From assembly GCF_018390645.1 (NCBI RefSeq), contig NZ_JAHBGC010000020.1, forward strand, positions 356,869-420,868: a DNA stretch of 64,000 bases, written 5' to 3'. This stretch comes from Ancylobacter dichloromethanicus. GTDB lineage: Bacteria; Pseudomonadota; Alphaproteobacteria; Rhizobiales; Xanthobacteraceae. Below are positions 34,972-43,191 of the stretch, piece by piece; the first letter of the stretch is position 1; every line of letters begins with the position of its first letter. The notes under the pieces are model-generated. The model saw nothing but the letters and a program-made list of their open reading frames with translations, did not search any database and was not told the DNA's origin. A program made the position numbers and the translations under genes.

Positions 34972-35958
34972 ATGTATCGCTTCTTCGCCGCCTTCGGCTT
35001 CCTTCTCGCCTTCGCCGGTGCCGCCCATTGGGTGGTGCCGGCGGGGCGGCAGGCGTTCGCGCTGATCTCGGCGCGGGACGATGCGGCGCGGCTCGCCGAT
35101 CTCCAGCTCGACGGCGTGCTGACCGAGGTGCGGACGGCGTCGGAAATCGACGCCGCGCTGGCGGAGAATGACGGCGAGCTGGCGACGAGCTTCATCGAGC
35201 TGGCCGACGCGCGCGGTGTGAAGGTGACGGCGGAGCGCCGCGCCCGCGTCGCACTGGCCAATGCGCCGGGGGCAAGCCTCGCGCGCGGGGCGGGCCGCTT
35301 CGGCCAGGGGTTCCTGACCGGGCAGGGCGAGGACCTCGCCGGCCTCGCCGGGGCCACGATGGGCGACCTCACCGTGTGGGGCGACGTGCGCGACCTCGGC
35401 CGCGAGGCGGTGCACTGGGCGCGCGGCGAGCCGGTGGACCGGTTCATGGTGAACCTCGCCGGCATCGGCATCGTGGCGACCGGGGCGACCTATGCCGCCT
35501 TCGGCGCGCCGCTGACGCTGCGGGCGGGCATTTCCGTGCTCAAGGGCGCCAGGCGGGCCGGGGTGGTCGGCGGGCGCTTCGCCGGCACTATCGCGGCGGC
35601 GATGCGTGGCGGCTCAAAGGCGCAGTTCGCCGCGCTGGCGGGCGATCTCGGCACGGCGGGATCGAAGGCGGGAACGCGCGCCACCTTCGCCGGTCTGCGC
35701 CATGTCGACGATGCGGCGGGCGCGGCGCGGCTGCGGGTGCTGGCGCAGGCCAAGGGCGGCAAGACGCTGGCGGTGGTGAAGACGCTGGGGCGCGGCGCGT
35801 TGTTCCTTACCGAGGCGCTCTCCAGGCTCGCCTTCTGGGTCATGGCGGGCGTGCTGAACCTGTTGGGCCTGATCGCCTCGTTCAATTCCATGGTGGTGGC
35901 GATGCTGCGCCCGATGTGGAAGAAAAAGCGTCGCTGGCCACTTGCCCTGCCGGCGTAA
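34972..35958 (+). CDS. hypothetical membrane-associated protein
   Basis: This 328-residue protein opens with a hydrophobic segment (MYRFFAAFGFLLAFAGAAHWVV), has a Gly/Ala-rich middle with hydrophobic stretches (NLAGIGIVATGATYAAFGAPL), and ends with two helices before a basic tail (MWKKKRRW). An upstream start at 34921 is possible; the one chosen puts the hydrophobic segment first. I do not recognise a family with certainty. The DUF4087 gene follows 16 bases later, so they may be co-transcribed. Long open frame and codon use support coding. Confidence 0.68.
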   Translation: MYRFFAAFGFLLAFAGAAHWVVPAGRQAFALISARDDAARLADLQLDGVLTEVRTASEIDAALAENDGELATSFIELADARGVKVTAERRARVALANAPGASLARGAGRFGQGFLTGQGEDLAGLAGATMGDLTVWGDVRDLGREAVHWARGEPVDRFMVNLAGIGIVATGATYAAFGAPLTLRAGISVLKGARRAGVVGGRFAGTIAAAMRGGSKAQFAALAGDLGTAGSKAGTRATFAGLRHVDDAAGAARLRVLAQAKGGKTLAVVKTLGRGALFLTEALSRLAFWVMAGVLNLLGLIASFNSMVVAMLRPMWKKKRRWPLALPA

Positions 35959-35974
35959 AGAGCCGGAGGCGATG

Positions 35975-36343
35975 ATGCGCCGATCCTTCCTGACATTGCT
36001 TGGCCTCGCCGTGGTGTCGCTGGCGGCCTTGCCGGCCGGCGCGGCGGAGAATCGCTGCGGCTGGTATGTGAACCCGACGCCCGGCAACTGGTATCTCTCC
36101 GACCGCGACGGCGACTGGTGGATGCGCTCTCAGGGCGGCATGGAGGCCGAGGGCTTCGAAAACGCGCCCGATTTCGACACCCGGCAATATGTGAAGCTGC
36201 AGCCCAATGGTTACGGCTATGGCTGCGCGTGCCTGAGCGTCGACACCGACAAGGCGAAAATGAACATCTCCCGCATCTATTCCGGCACCATCCTGCCGCT
36301 GTCGCGCTGCCGCAACGACAAGGCGCTGGACAAGCCGGACTAG
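35975..36343 (+). CDS. secreted DUF4087 family protein
   Basis: This 122-residue product has a signal peptide (MRRSFLTLLGLAVVSLAALPAGAA), then the DUF4087 pattern ENRCGWYVNPTPGNWYLSD and GYGYGCACLSVD. The four cysteines in the mature part may form disulphides in the periplasm. GGAGG is spaced 5 bases before the ATG at 35975, which is why I prefer it to the overlapping ATG at 35972. Function unknown. Confidence 0.85.
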   Translation: MRRSFLTLLGLAVVSLAALPAGAAENRCGWYVNPTPGNWYLSDRDGDWWMRSQGGMEAEGFENAPDFDTRQYVKLQPNGYGYGCACLSVDTDKAKMNISRIYSGTILPLSRCRNDKALDKPD

Positions 36344-36420
36344 GATGGCGCCTGCGGGAGGCGGGTTGGCAGCGGCGGCCTGGCTGATTAGCGTGCCGTT
36401 TCCCCCGGACGGAGCGCTCC

Positions 36421-37173
36421 ATGCCGACCTTCAGCCACGACGGAATCGACATCGCCTATCTCGATGAGGGAGAGGGCGAGCCCATCGTGCTGGTGCACGG
36501 CTTCGGTTCGAACAAGGAGATCAACTGGGTCGGGCCGGGCTGGGTGTCGACGCTGACCGGCGCCGGGCGGCGGGTGATCGCGCTCGACAATCGCGGCCAC
36601 GGCGCCTCCGCCAAGCTCTACCAGAGCGAACTCTACGACCCGTGGCTGATGGCGCGCGACGTGCTCGCGCTGCTGGACCATCTCGGCCTGAAGCGTGCCG
36701 ACCTGATGGGCTATTCGATGGGCGGGCGGATCAGCGCCTGCGCAACGCTGACCGCGCCGGAGCGGGTGCGCTCGCTCGTTCTCGGCGGCATCGGCATCCA
36801 TCTTATCGCCGGCGCCGGCCTGCCGATCACCATCGCCGATGCGCTGCGCGCACCGAGCCTCGACGAGGTGAGCGACCCGATGGGCCGCCTGTTCCGCGCC
36901 TTCGCCGACCAGACGAAGAGCGACCGCGAGGCGCTGGCCGCCTGCATCGTCGGCTCGCGCCGCACGCTGAGCCGCGACGAGGTGGCGCGCATTGCCGTGC
37001 CGACGCTGATCGCGGTGGGCACGCGCGACGAGGTGGCGGGGGCGCCCGGCCCGCTCGCCGAACTGATCCCCGGTGCGCGGGCGATCGACATTCCCGACCG
37101 CGACCACATGCGCGCGGTGGGCGACAAGGTGTTCAAGGAGGCGGTGCTGGCCTTCCTCGCCGAGCCGCGCTGA
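36421..37173 (+). CDS. alpha/beta hydrolase
   Basis: This 250-residue soluble hydrolase has HGFGSN (26-31) for the oxyanion hole, GYSMGG with Ser99 as nucleophile, an acid in VGTRDEVAG, and a late histidine in DRDHMRAVG. It has no lid of unusual size and no signal peptide. GGAG lies before the ATG. The substrate is unknown; an esterase is likely. It appears to be transcribed alone. Confidence 0.9.
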   Translation: MPTFSHDGIDIAYLDEGEGEPIVLVHGFGSNKEINWVGPGWVSTLTGAGRRVIALDNRGHGASAKLYQSELYDPWLMARDVLALLDHLGLKRADLMGYSMGGRISACATLTAPERVRSLVLGGIGIHLIAGAGLPITIADALRAPSLDEVSDPMGRLFRAFADQTKSDREALAACIVGSRRTLSRDEVARIAVPTLIAVGTRDEVAGAPGPLAELIPGARAIDIPDRDHMRAVGDKVFKEAVLAFLAEPR

Positions 37174-37210
37174 GGCGGCGGTGGGCATCTGTGCCCCAGT
37201 GGCTTGTTCG

Positions 37211-37308
37211 CATTTCGATTCAACCGGGCCGGAAAGATGAGTCAACGGAATCGGTTGCCGGGCGTTGTTCGCAGGAGGATTCATGCGCGGCTCACATTTC
37301 GATTCAAC
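37211..37308. repeat. pair of 14-bp direct repeats upstream of cysE
   Basis: The sequence catttcgattcaac occurs at 37211-37224 and again at 37295-37308, 84 bases apart, in the 275-base gap between the hydrolase and cysE. The shorter word gattcaac recurs at 53907-53914 beside another palindrome. It could be a regulator site for cysE or part of an interspersed repeat. No open frame in this gap looks coding. Confidence 0.55.
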
Positions 37309-37448
37309 GGCGCGCGCCGTTGGTGGCGAGGGGCGTTCCTGCATTCCTGCAATGGCGGCGGCGTAGGCCGTCGCGGAGGCCTGTGCTAGGCTCGGGCCAA
37401 CTCGGTACATCCGGCTGGCGCCCGCGGGCGAACGGCGAGGGTAGAAAA

Positions 37449-38309
37449 ATGGCTGTGAATACTCTTCAGCGCGTCGAGGCGCCGCGCGCGCTCGACAAGG
37501 TCGATCCGGTCTGGGCGCGGGTGCGCGCCGAGGCGGAGACGATCACCCAGCGCGAGCCGGCGCTGGCCAGCTTCGTGTTCTCCACCGTGCTCTACCATAC
37601 CTCGCTGGAGCGGGCGGTGGCGCACCGCATCGCCCAGCGGCTCGACCATGGCGACGTGCCGGCGGACATCATCCGCCAGGCCTTCGAGGAGGCGGTGGCG
37701 GACGACCCGCAGATCGGTGTCGCCATCCGCGCCGACATCGTCGCCGTTCTCGACCGCGACCCGGCGACCGACCGGGCGATCCAGCCGCTGCTCTATTACA
37801 AGGGCTTCCACGCCATCCAGACCCACCGCCTGGCGCACTGGCTGTGGAAGCATGGCCGCACCGATTTCGCGCTCTACCTGCAAAGCCGCTCCTCGGCGGT
37901 GAACCAGGTCGACATCAACCCGGCAGCGCCTTTCGGGCGCGGCATCTTCTTCGACCACGCCACCGGCATCGTGGTGGGCGAGACGGCGGTCATCGAGGAC
38001 AATGTCTCGGTGCTGCAGGGGGTGACGCTGGGCGGCACCGGCAAGGAGCATGGCGACCGCCACCCGAAGATCCGCCATGGCGTGCTGCTCGGCGCCGGCG
38101 CAAAGGTGCTCGGCAATATCGAGGTCGGCCATTGCGCCCGCGTCGCCGCCGGCTCGGTGGTGCTCAAGCCGGTGCCGGCCCGCACCACGGTGGCCGGGGT
38201 GCCGGCCAAGGTGGTGGGCGAGGCCGGCTGTGCCGAGCCCTCGCGCAGTATGGACCAGATGTTCGACCAGTACGCCGACATGCCCTCCTTCCTCGGCGAG
38301 GCGATCTGA
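37449..38309 (+). CDS. cysE: serine O-acetyltransferase
   Basis: This 286-residue cytosolic enzyme transfers acetyl from acetyl-CoA to serine, the first committed step to cysteine. It has the helical N-terminal domain (SFVFSTVLYHTSLERAVAHRIAQRL) and left-handed beta-helix hexapeptide repeats from about 190. The active-site segment FFDHATGIVVGETAVI and GGTGKEHGDRHPKI are typical. The ATG at 37449 follows a weak purine run. Feedback inhibition by cysteine is known for the family. DUF3126 and carbonic-anhydrase-type genes follow. Confidence 0.96.
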   Translation: MAVNTLQRVEAPRALDKVDPVWARVRAEAETITQREPALASFVFSTVLYHTSLERAVAHRIAQRLDHGDVPADIIRQAFEEAVADDPQIGVAIRADIVAVLDRDPATDRAIQPLLYYKGFHAIQTHRLAHWLWKHGRTDFALYLQSRSSAVNQVDINPAAPFGRGIFFDHATGIVVGETAVIEDNVSVLQGVTLGGTGKEHGDRHPKIRHGVLLGAGAKVLGNIEVGHCARVAAGSVVLKPVPARTTVAGVPAKVVGEAGCAEPSRSMDQMFDQYADMPSFLGEAI

Positions 38310-38408
38310 GCCCCGTTGTGTGAACAGCCGATTGTGCCGGCGCCGGTTGCGCCGGCCGGCGCGTCGTGGCAAGCCTGCGGCCCGATCAAACCTTCTGGGA
38401 GCACGGAC

Positions 38409-38621
38409 TTGGAAAAGAAGGACCTGGAACGCGTCCAGACCTATATGCGGCGCCTGTTCACCAACACGCAGCTGCGCGTCGTCGCGCGCCCTAAGAAGAA
38501 GGATTCGGCCGAGGTCTATCTCGGCGACGAGTTCATCGGCGTCCTGTTCGAGGACAAGGAGGATGGCGACCTCTCCTATAATTTCCAGATGGCCATTCTC
38601 GACACCGATCTCGAGGACTGA
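38409..38621 (+). CDS. DUF3126 family small protein
   Basis: This 70-residue protein matches DUF3126: EKKDLERVQTYMRRLF at the start and FEDKEDGDLSYNFQMAILD at the end. No ATG is near; a TTG at 38409 has GGGAGC six bases upstream. Its place after cysE is shared with many alphaproteobacteria. Function is unknown; length and absence of membrane segments suggest a small cytosolic protein. Confidence 0.88.
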   Translation: MEKKDLERVQTYMRRLFTNTQLRVVARPKKKDSAEVYLGDEFIGVLFEDKEDGDLSYNFQMAILDTDLED

Positions 38622-38626
38622 GGGCG

Positions 38627-39157
38627 ATGCCCGTCTATGCGCTCGACGGGGTGGCGCCGGAATTGCCGGCGCTCGGCCGCTTCTGGATCGCCCCCACCGC
38701 CGAGGTGATCGGCAATGTGCTGGTCGGCGACGAGGCGAGCGTGTGGTTCGGCTCGGTCATACGCGGCGACAATGAGCGCATCACGCTGGGCGCCCGGGTG
38801 AACATCCAGGAACTGTGCGTGCTGCACACCGATCCCGGCTTCCCGATGACCATCGGCGACGATTGCACCATCGGCCACAAGGCGATGCTGCACGGCTGCA
38901 CCATCGGCGCCAACAGCCTGATCGGCATGGGCGCGACCATTCTCAACGGGGCCAAGATCGGCCGCAACTGCCTGGTCGGCGCCGGCGCGCTGGTGACCGA
39001 AGGCAAGGAATATCCCGACAATTCGCTGATCGTCGGCGCGCCGGGCAAGGTGATCCGCACCCTCGACGCGGCGATGGAGCAGCGCATCCACGGCACCGCC
39101 GCGCATTATGTGCGCAACTGGCGGCGTTTCGCCGAAGCGCTGAAGCGGGTCGACTGA
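38627..39157 (+). CDS. gamma-carbonic anhydrase family protein
   Basis: This 176-residue left-handed beta-helix protein has the three expected zinc-ligand histidines His67 (CVLHTDPG), His84 (IGHKAML) and His89 (LHGC). It has SVIRGDNERI at 43-52, as in CaiE/YrdA-type proteins. It is likely a trimeric zinc enzyme or transferase-like scaffold; carbonic anhydrase activity in this group is variable. It follows DUF3126 by 5 bases and shares its transcript. Confidence 0.93.
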   Translation: MPVYALDGVAPELPALGRFWIAPTAEVIGNVLVGDEASVWFGSVIRGDNERITLGARVNIQELCVLHTDPGFPMTIGDDCTIGHKAMLHGCTIGANSLIGMGATILNGAKIGRNCLVGAGALVTEGKEYPDNSLIVGAPGKVIRTLDAAMEQRIHGTAAHYVRNWRRFAEALKRVD

Positions 39158-39505
39158 GGCGACGGCGGGACCGTGTGCGCCCCGGGACGGGCTTGAACAC
39201 CGTCGGGCCGCGTCGGGATGGGGCGCCGCGCGGGCGGCGCGAGGATATTCAAACAGCGTGAACATGGCGCTCATGGCCATTCTGGCCTTCGCCCATGCCT
39301 TCGAGCAGGCGACGCTGCTGCGACGGTCTGCGGCCCTGCCCGTTTGACTGCGGCCCTTGCCAAAACGCCCGGTCCCAAGGCAATCGGCTTGCGGACATGC
39401 CGGAGAACGGCGTTCGTCATGCTATCGCCGCAACCCTTCCGGAGATATAGATCGAACATTATAAAACGGCCCGATTGAAGCCGGCGGAGCGGGTACGAGG
39501 CGTAT
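39158..39505. other. 348-base intergenic region upstream of the sigma factor
   Basis: No convincing gene is seen. A 28-codon frame at 39264-39347 has no ribosome site of note. The last 90 bases (about 39415-39480) are lower in G+C and hold gatatagatcgaacattataaa, a likely promoter area for the sigma factor gene. Confidence 0.5.
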
Positions 39506-40060
39506 GTGACACAGGCGGATCGCGAGAGTGAATGGGCCGCTGACATGCGCGCCGCACGATCGGGCGATGCCGATGCGTATGGCCGGTTTCTCCAGTCGGT
39601 GACGCCGCATCTGCGTGCCATGGCCCGGCGGAATTGCGCCCAATACGGGGCCCCCCTCGGCGATGCCGAGGACGTGGTTCAGGAAGCCTTGCTGGCGATC
39701 CATCTGAAGCGCCGGACATGGGACCCCGCCCGGCCCATCACGCCATGGATTTCGGTCATCGTCCGCAACAAGCTGATCGACATGCTGCGCCGGTCGGTTC
39801 GGTTGACCGTGCCCATCGACGATCTCGCCGAAGTGCTCGCGGCCGAGGAGCCGGCCGACGATTCACCCGCCGTCCATATCGGGAGCCTGATGGGCAGGCT
39901 GAAGGAGCGCCAGCGCGCCGTCGTTCAGGCCGTCAGCATCGAAGGCTGCACGACCCGGGAAGCCGCCGCCCGTTTGCGCATGAGCGAGACGGGCGTTCGC
40001 GTGACGCTGCACAGGGCATTGAAAGCCCTTGCGGCGCTTCATCAGGCGAACCCGGGATGA
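39506..40060 (+). CDS. ECF RNA polymerase sigma factor, SigF-like
   Basis: This 184-residue sigma factor has a region 2 with DAEDVVQEALLAIHLKRRTWD and PWISVIVRNKLIDMLRR, and a region 4 with GCTTREAAARLRMSETGVRVTLHRALKAL. The pattern resembles the alphaproteobacterial SigF group, normally held by the membrane anti-sigma NrsF (DUF1109) encoded next door. It starts with GTG at 39506 preceded by ACGAGG. Here the following sequence is a hairpin and a convergent gene, with no room for NrsF. How its activity is controlled is not apparent from the window. Confidence 0.93.
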   Translation: MTQADRESEWAADMRAARSGDADAYGRFLQSVTPHLRAMARRNCAQYGAPLGDAEDVVQEALLAIHLKRRTWDPARPITPWISVIVRNKLIDMLRRSVRLTVPIDDLAEVLAAEEPADDSPAVHIGSLMGRLKERQRAVVQAVSIEGCTTREAAARLRMSETGVRVTLHRALKALAALHQANPG

Positions 40061-40116
40061 ACGGCAGATCCCCTTGCCGTTTGCGCCCGGCTGCTTTCTT
40101 GCGGCCGCCGGTTGCG

Positions 40117-40155
40117 GCGCCATTCGGGCCGCTCCTGGGGCCGCCCGAATGGCGC
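40117..40155. terminator. perfect 13-bp hairpin between convergent genes
   Basis: Arms gcgccattcgggc (40117-40129) and gcccgaatggcgc (40143-40155) enclose a 13-base loop. It lies between the sigma factor (+) and the BTLCP peptidase (-) and probably ends both transcripts. Confidence 0.75.
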
Positions 40156-40160
40156 AAAGC

Positions 40161-40817
40161 TCAGTTCCGGCCGACCGAATAGGGCGCCAGCACATCGCCG
40201 AGCGAGACCCAGTTGTCGGTGTCGTCCTGCGCCTGCCGCTTGACGAAGCGATAGCCGGTCTCGTGCCACAGCACGATCGCGGCCTCCTGGTTGTCGAGCA
40301 CCAGGTCGCCGCGATCGGTGACGACGGTGAGGACGGCGTGGCCGTCGCCCTTGCGGTCGCGCACCACGGTCACCAGCAGCGTGTCGGCCGGCCAGCCGAG
40401 CCCGATCAGCGTGCGGCGCTTGAGCAGCACATAGTCCTCGCAATCGCCATAGCCGTCATCGGGATAGGTCCAGCGCTCGATCTCGCCATAGTGGTCGAGG
40501 TCGGTCATCGGCTCGATACGGCGATTGATGTCGTCATTGACCTGGTGCAACTGGGCGAAATCGGCCTCGGTGAGCGCCACCTTGCCGCCCCGCCCGGTGT
40601 GCATGCCGCAATCGGCCGGGTTCTGCGTGCAGAACTGGAAATAGCCCATCGGCACGGTGGTGTGCGCGCCGACCGCCATGTTGGCGGCGAAGCTGGAGAG
40701 CATCGCCACCGTCCTTTCCGCGCGGGCGGGCGCGGCCTGTGTCAGCACCGCCGCGAGGGTTGCCGCAACAACCGCTTTGCCCGCCGCGAGAAGGGCCCAT
40801 TCGAGCCTCTTTTTCAT
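40161..40817 (-). CDS. secreted transglutaminase-like cysteine peptidase (BTLCP)
   Basis: This 218-residue protein has a signal peptide (about residues 1-33, ending ARA). The catalytic triad is visible: Cys126 in YGDCEDYVLLKR, His160 in GDGHAVL, Asp175 in LVLDN. This matches the bacterial transglutaminase-like cysteine peptidase family. In pseudomonads a relative (LapG) cleaves adhesins under c-di-GMP control. The ATG at 40817 has GAGG six bases upstream; an earlier ATG is possible. No adhesin or LapD gene is in the window. Confidence 0.9.
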   Translation of the reverse strand: MKKRLEWALLAAGKAVVAATLAAVLTQAAPARAERTVAMLSSFAANMAVGAHTTVPMGYFQFCTQNPADCGMHTGRGGKVALTEADFAQLHQVNDDINRRIEPMTDLDHYGEIERWTYPDDGYGDCEDYVLLKRRTLIGLGWPADTLLVTVVRDRKGDGHAVLTVVTDRGDLVLDNQEAAIVLWHETGYRFVKRQAQDDTDNWVSLGDVLAPYSVGRN

Positions 40818-40854
40818 CGCGTACCTCATCCCTGTCACTGGATGAGAGCTTAGC

Positions 40855-40985
40855 GGAGAGGATTTTATACGCGTCTAAGCGATGCCGTAGATTCGTAACA
40901 ACGCTGGACAGGGAATGTTAATATGTCTTTTTGTTGGTGTTAACCACGACAATAGGCAAACTGTTCATCACGCTGTTTAAGCCGA
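40855..40985. other. AT-rich island between BTLCP and rhomboid genes
   Basis: This stretch has ttttatacgcg, gttaatatgtctttttgttggtgttaa and similar runs, much richer in A+T than the rest of the window. No open frame of note occurs. It lies between divergent promoters (BTLCP on minus, rhomboid on plus) and may be a shared regulatory zone or a site for an AT-binding nucleoid protein. Confidence 0.55.
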
Positions 40986-41081
40986 CCGCAACCGTCTCCG
41001 GCGTCGCGCGGGGAGGGCGCGCGGGCGTTCACGCCAAGATGCACGCCGGTATGCCTTGCCGCCGCGCGCCGGGCGGCCTAT

Positions 41082-41864
41082 GTGATCGACGTGCTCGAAC
41101 CGCCCCGCCTTGCCGCCCACAGACGCGAACCGATGCTCAACGTGCCGCCGGTGATTACCGTGCTGGCGGCGGCGATGCTGCTTATCCAGCTGGTGCGCGA
41201 CTGGGTCGACGTCGAGACCGGCATCGAGATCCTGGCGCTGTTCGCCTTCATCCCCGCCCGCTTCGACCCCTCCGTGCTGGCCGACGGCGTGCTGCCGGGC
41301 GGGACGGCGGCGGATGCGTGGACCTTCGTGACCTATGCCTTCCTGCATGGCGGCTGGACCCATGTCGGGCTGAACCTGTTGTGGATGCTCGCCTTCGGCA
41401 CGCCGGTGGCGCGCCGCTTCGGCGCCGTGCGCTTCCTGCTGTTCTTCGCCGTGACGGCGGCAGCGGGGGCGGGGCTTCACCTCGTCACCCATGAGGGCGA
41501 GCTGGTGCCGATGATCGGCGCCTCGGCGGCGGTGTCGGGCTGCATGGCGGGCGCGCTGCGCTTCATGTTCGCGCATGAGGGCCGCGGCGCTTGGCGGCCG
41601 GGCATGATGGAGAGCGCGGTGCACTTTCCCGCGCCGCCGCTGACCCGGGTGATGCGCGACCGGCGGGTGATCGGCTTCGTGGCGGTGTGGTTCATCATCA
41701 ACCTCGCCTTCGGCGTCGGCGCGCCGGCCGGCATCGTCGACGGCAGCGTCGCCTGGCAGGCGCATATTGGCGGCTTCCTGGTCGGCCTGCTGCTGTTCCC
41801 GCTGTTCGATCCGATCCGCGGCCGCCCCGATGGCGATTACTACTCCCCGCCGACCCGGCACTGA
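41082..41864 (+). CDS. rhomboid family intramembrane serine protease
   Basis: This 260-residue membrane protein has six or seven helices and the rhomboid landmarks HGGWTHVGLNLLWML (His89, His94, Asn98), GAS around Ser148, and His228 in WQAHIGGFLVG. The usual GxSG reads GASA here, with Ala in place of the second Gly. It probably cleaves membrane proteins within the bilayer. It starts with GTG at 41082 with no strong ribosome site, so the start is less certain. Confidence 0.88.
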   Translation: MIDVLEPPRLAAHRREPMLNVPPVITVLAAAMLLIQLVRDWVDVETGIEILALFAFIPARFDPSVLADGVLPGGTAADAWTFVTYAFLHGGWTHVGLNLLWMLAFGTPVARRFGAVRFLLFFAVTAAAGAGLHLVTHEGELVPMIGASAAVSGCMAGALRFMFAHEGRGAWRPGMMESAVHFPAPPLTRVMRDRRVIGFVAVWFIINLAFGVGAPAGIVDGSVAWQAHIGGFLVGLLLFPLFDPIRGRPDGDYYSPPTRH

Positions 41865-42043
41865 CGCGGCGGAGCCCGTCTGCCTGCGAACCACTCGCCT
41901 GCCGCCGAACCACTTGCCTGCCGCTGCGTTAAAGCGGATCATCCCGACGATGGCTCGCCCGTTTTCGACGGGAAGAAGCCGAATGAGCGGGCGGCGGACC
42001 GGAGCGTGCTCCGTCGTCCCGCGGATCCGGGAAGGAGGCTTGC

Positions 42044-42475
42044 ATGACGGTTCGGACCATTCTTGAGGAAAAGGGCTTCGAGGTGCAGACGATCGCGCCC
42101 GAGGCAACGCTGCGCGAGGCGACGGAACTGCTGGCCGCCAAGCGCATCGGCGCGGTCGTGGTGACCGATCCCGAACGCCGCGTGGTCGGCATCCTGTCGG
42201 AACGCGACGTGGTGCGCGTGATCGGTCTCGACGGGCCCAGCCGGTTCGACGACAGCGTCGCCTCGGTGATGACCACGCGTGTGGTGACCTGCGACGGCAA
42301 CGAGACCGTCCATCAGATCATGGAGCATATGACCGGTGGGCGCTTCCGGCACCTTCCGGTGGTGCAGGGCGGCAAGCTGGTCGGCATCATCTCCATCGGC
42401 GACGTGGTGAAGGAGCGCCTCGCCGAGATGGAGCGCGAGAGCCACGCCATGCGCGAATACATCATGTCGGCGTAG
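42044..42475 (+). CDS. CBS domain protein
   Basis: This 143-residue protein consists of one CBS pair: first unit about 10-65 (ATLREATELLAAKRIGAVVV), second about 75-130 (ETVHQIMEHMTGGRFRHLPVV). A good AAGGAGG precedes the ATG. Such proteins bind adenine nucleotides or NAD and tune other enzymes. It appears to be transcribed alone and has a hairpin about 85 bases downstream. Confidence 0.92.
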   Translation: MTVRTILEEKGFEVQTIAPEATLREATELLAAKRIGAVVVTDPERRVVGILSERDVVRVIGLDGPSRFDDSVASVMTTRVVTCDGNETVHQIMEHMTGGRFRHLPVVQGGKLVGIISIGDVVKERLAEMERESHAMREYIMSA

Positions 42476-42559
42476 GCCGCGCGCGCCTGCGACATGGCCG
42501 GGCCGGGCGACCTGCCGGGCGACCTGGCGACGCGCTTCGGCACGATGGGCAAAGCGTGG

Positions 42560-42582
42560 ATCCCCGGGTGACGCCCGGGGAT
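42560..42582. terminator. perfect 9-bp hairpin after the CBS gene
   Basis: Arms atccccggg (42560-42568) and cccggggat (42574-42582) enclose tgacg. It sits between the convergent CBS and hisI genes. There is no T-run, but the stem is strong. The atcccc/ggggat core recalls the interspersed repeat at 32.2 and 44.6 kb. Confidence 0.65.
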
Positions 42583-42665
42583 GACGGCGCGAGGGCGGGA
42601 ACCCGCCGTCGCGCTCGTCCGCAGGTCGATCCCGGATCGCGTCCCGCGCGGCTGCCGGGCCGGCT

Positions 42666-43166
42666 CTAGAAGCGCGGCGCGTCGGTCTTCTTCGGCGTGC
42701 CGTACACGGCCGCCGGGTCGAACAGACGGCCTTCATCGTTGACGGCGAGCTTCAGCTCGGGCGTCGGCGCGGCACCGAGCGGCACCGAGCGGAAGAAGCA
42801 GGAGCGGTGCCCGGTGTGGCAGGCGGCGCCGGGCACACCGGGGCCGAGGCTCGGCATGCGCACCCGCAGCACCACGGCGTCCTGGTCACAGTCGACCCGC
42901 AGCTCGACCAGCGTCTGGAACTGGCCGCTCTCCTCGCCCTTCTTCCACAGCTTGCCGCGCGAGCGGCTGAAATAATGCGCGACGCCGGTCTCGATGGTCA
43001 GCGCCAGCGCCCGGGCGTCCATATGCGCGACCATCAGCACGGTGCCGTCATCGGCATCGACGGTGACGGCGGTGACGAGGCCATCGGCATCGAATTTCGG
43101 GGAGAGGCGCTCGCCCTCCTCGATCTCGGCGGTGCTGCCACGCGGGGCGAAGGATGTGTGGGTCAC
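42666..43166 (-). CDS. hisI: phosphoribosyl-AMP cyclohydrolase
   Basis: This 166-residue zinc enzyme opens the purine ring of PR-AMP in histidine synthesis. The zinc and Mg sites are visible: [13 protein letters not shown] and [12 protein letters not shown], plus [17 protein letters not shown] and [15 protein letters not shown] in the substrate site. It is the stand-alone form, without the HisE domain. It follows folE by 25 bases on the same strand, so the two may be co-transcribed. Confidence 0.95.
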   Translation of the reverse strand: MTHTSFAPRGSTAEIEEGERLSPKFDADGLVTAVTVDADDGTVLMVAHMDARALALTIETGVAHYFSRSRGKLWKKGEESGQFQTLVELRVDCDQDAVVLRVRMPSLGPGVPGAACHTGHRSCFFRSVPLGAAPTPELKLAVNDEGRLFDPAAVYGTPKKTDAPRF

Positions 43167-43191
43167 GGGAGCCTGCGGAAGCGCGGCGCGC

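Noticed and set aside
39264-39347. 28-codon hydrophobic frame upstream of the sigma factor
   Set aside because: No ribosome site, no family, and too short to support without expression data.
40057-40182. 41-codon frame overlapping the sigma factor stop, as a possible anti-sigma gene
   Set aside because: It has no membrane helices or NrsF likeness, runs through a perfect hairpin and overlaps the convergent peptidase gene.
41882-41926. Possible CRISPR array
   Set aside because: Only two to three imperfect short units without spacers of regular length and no cas genes nearby.
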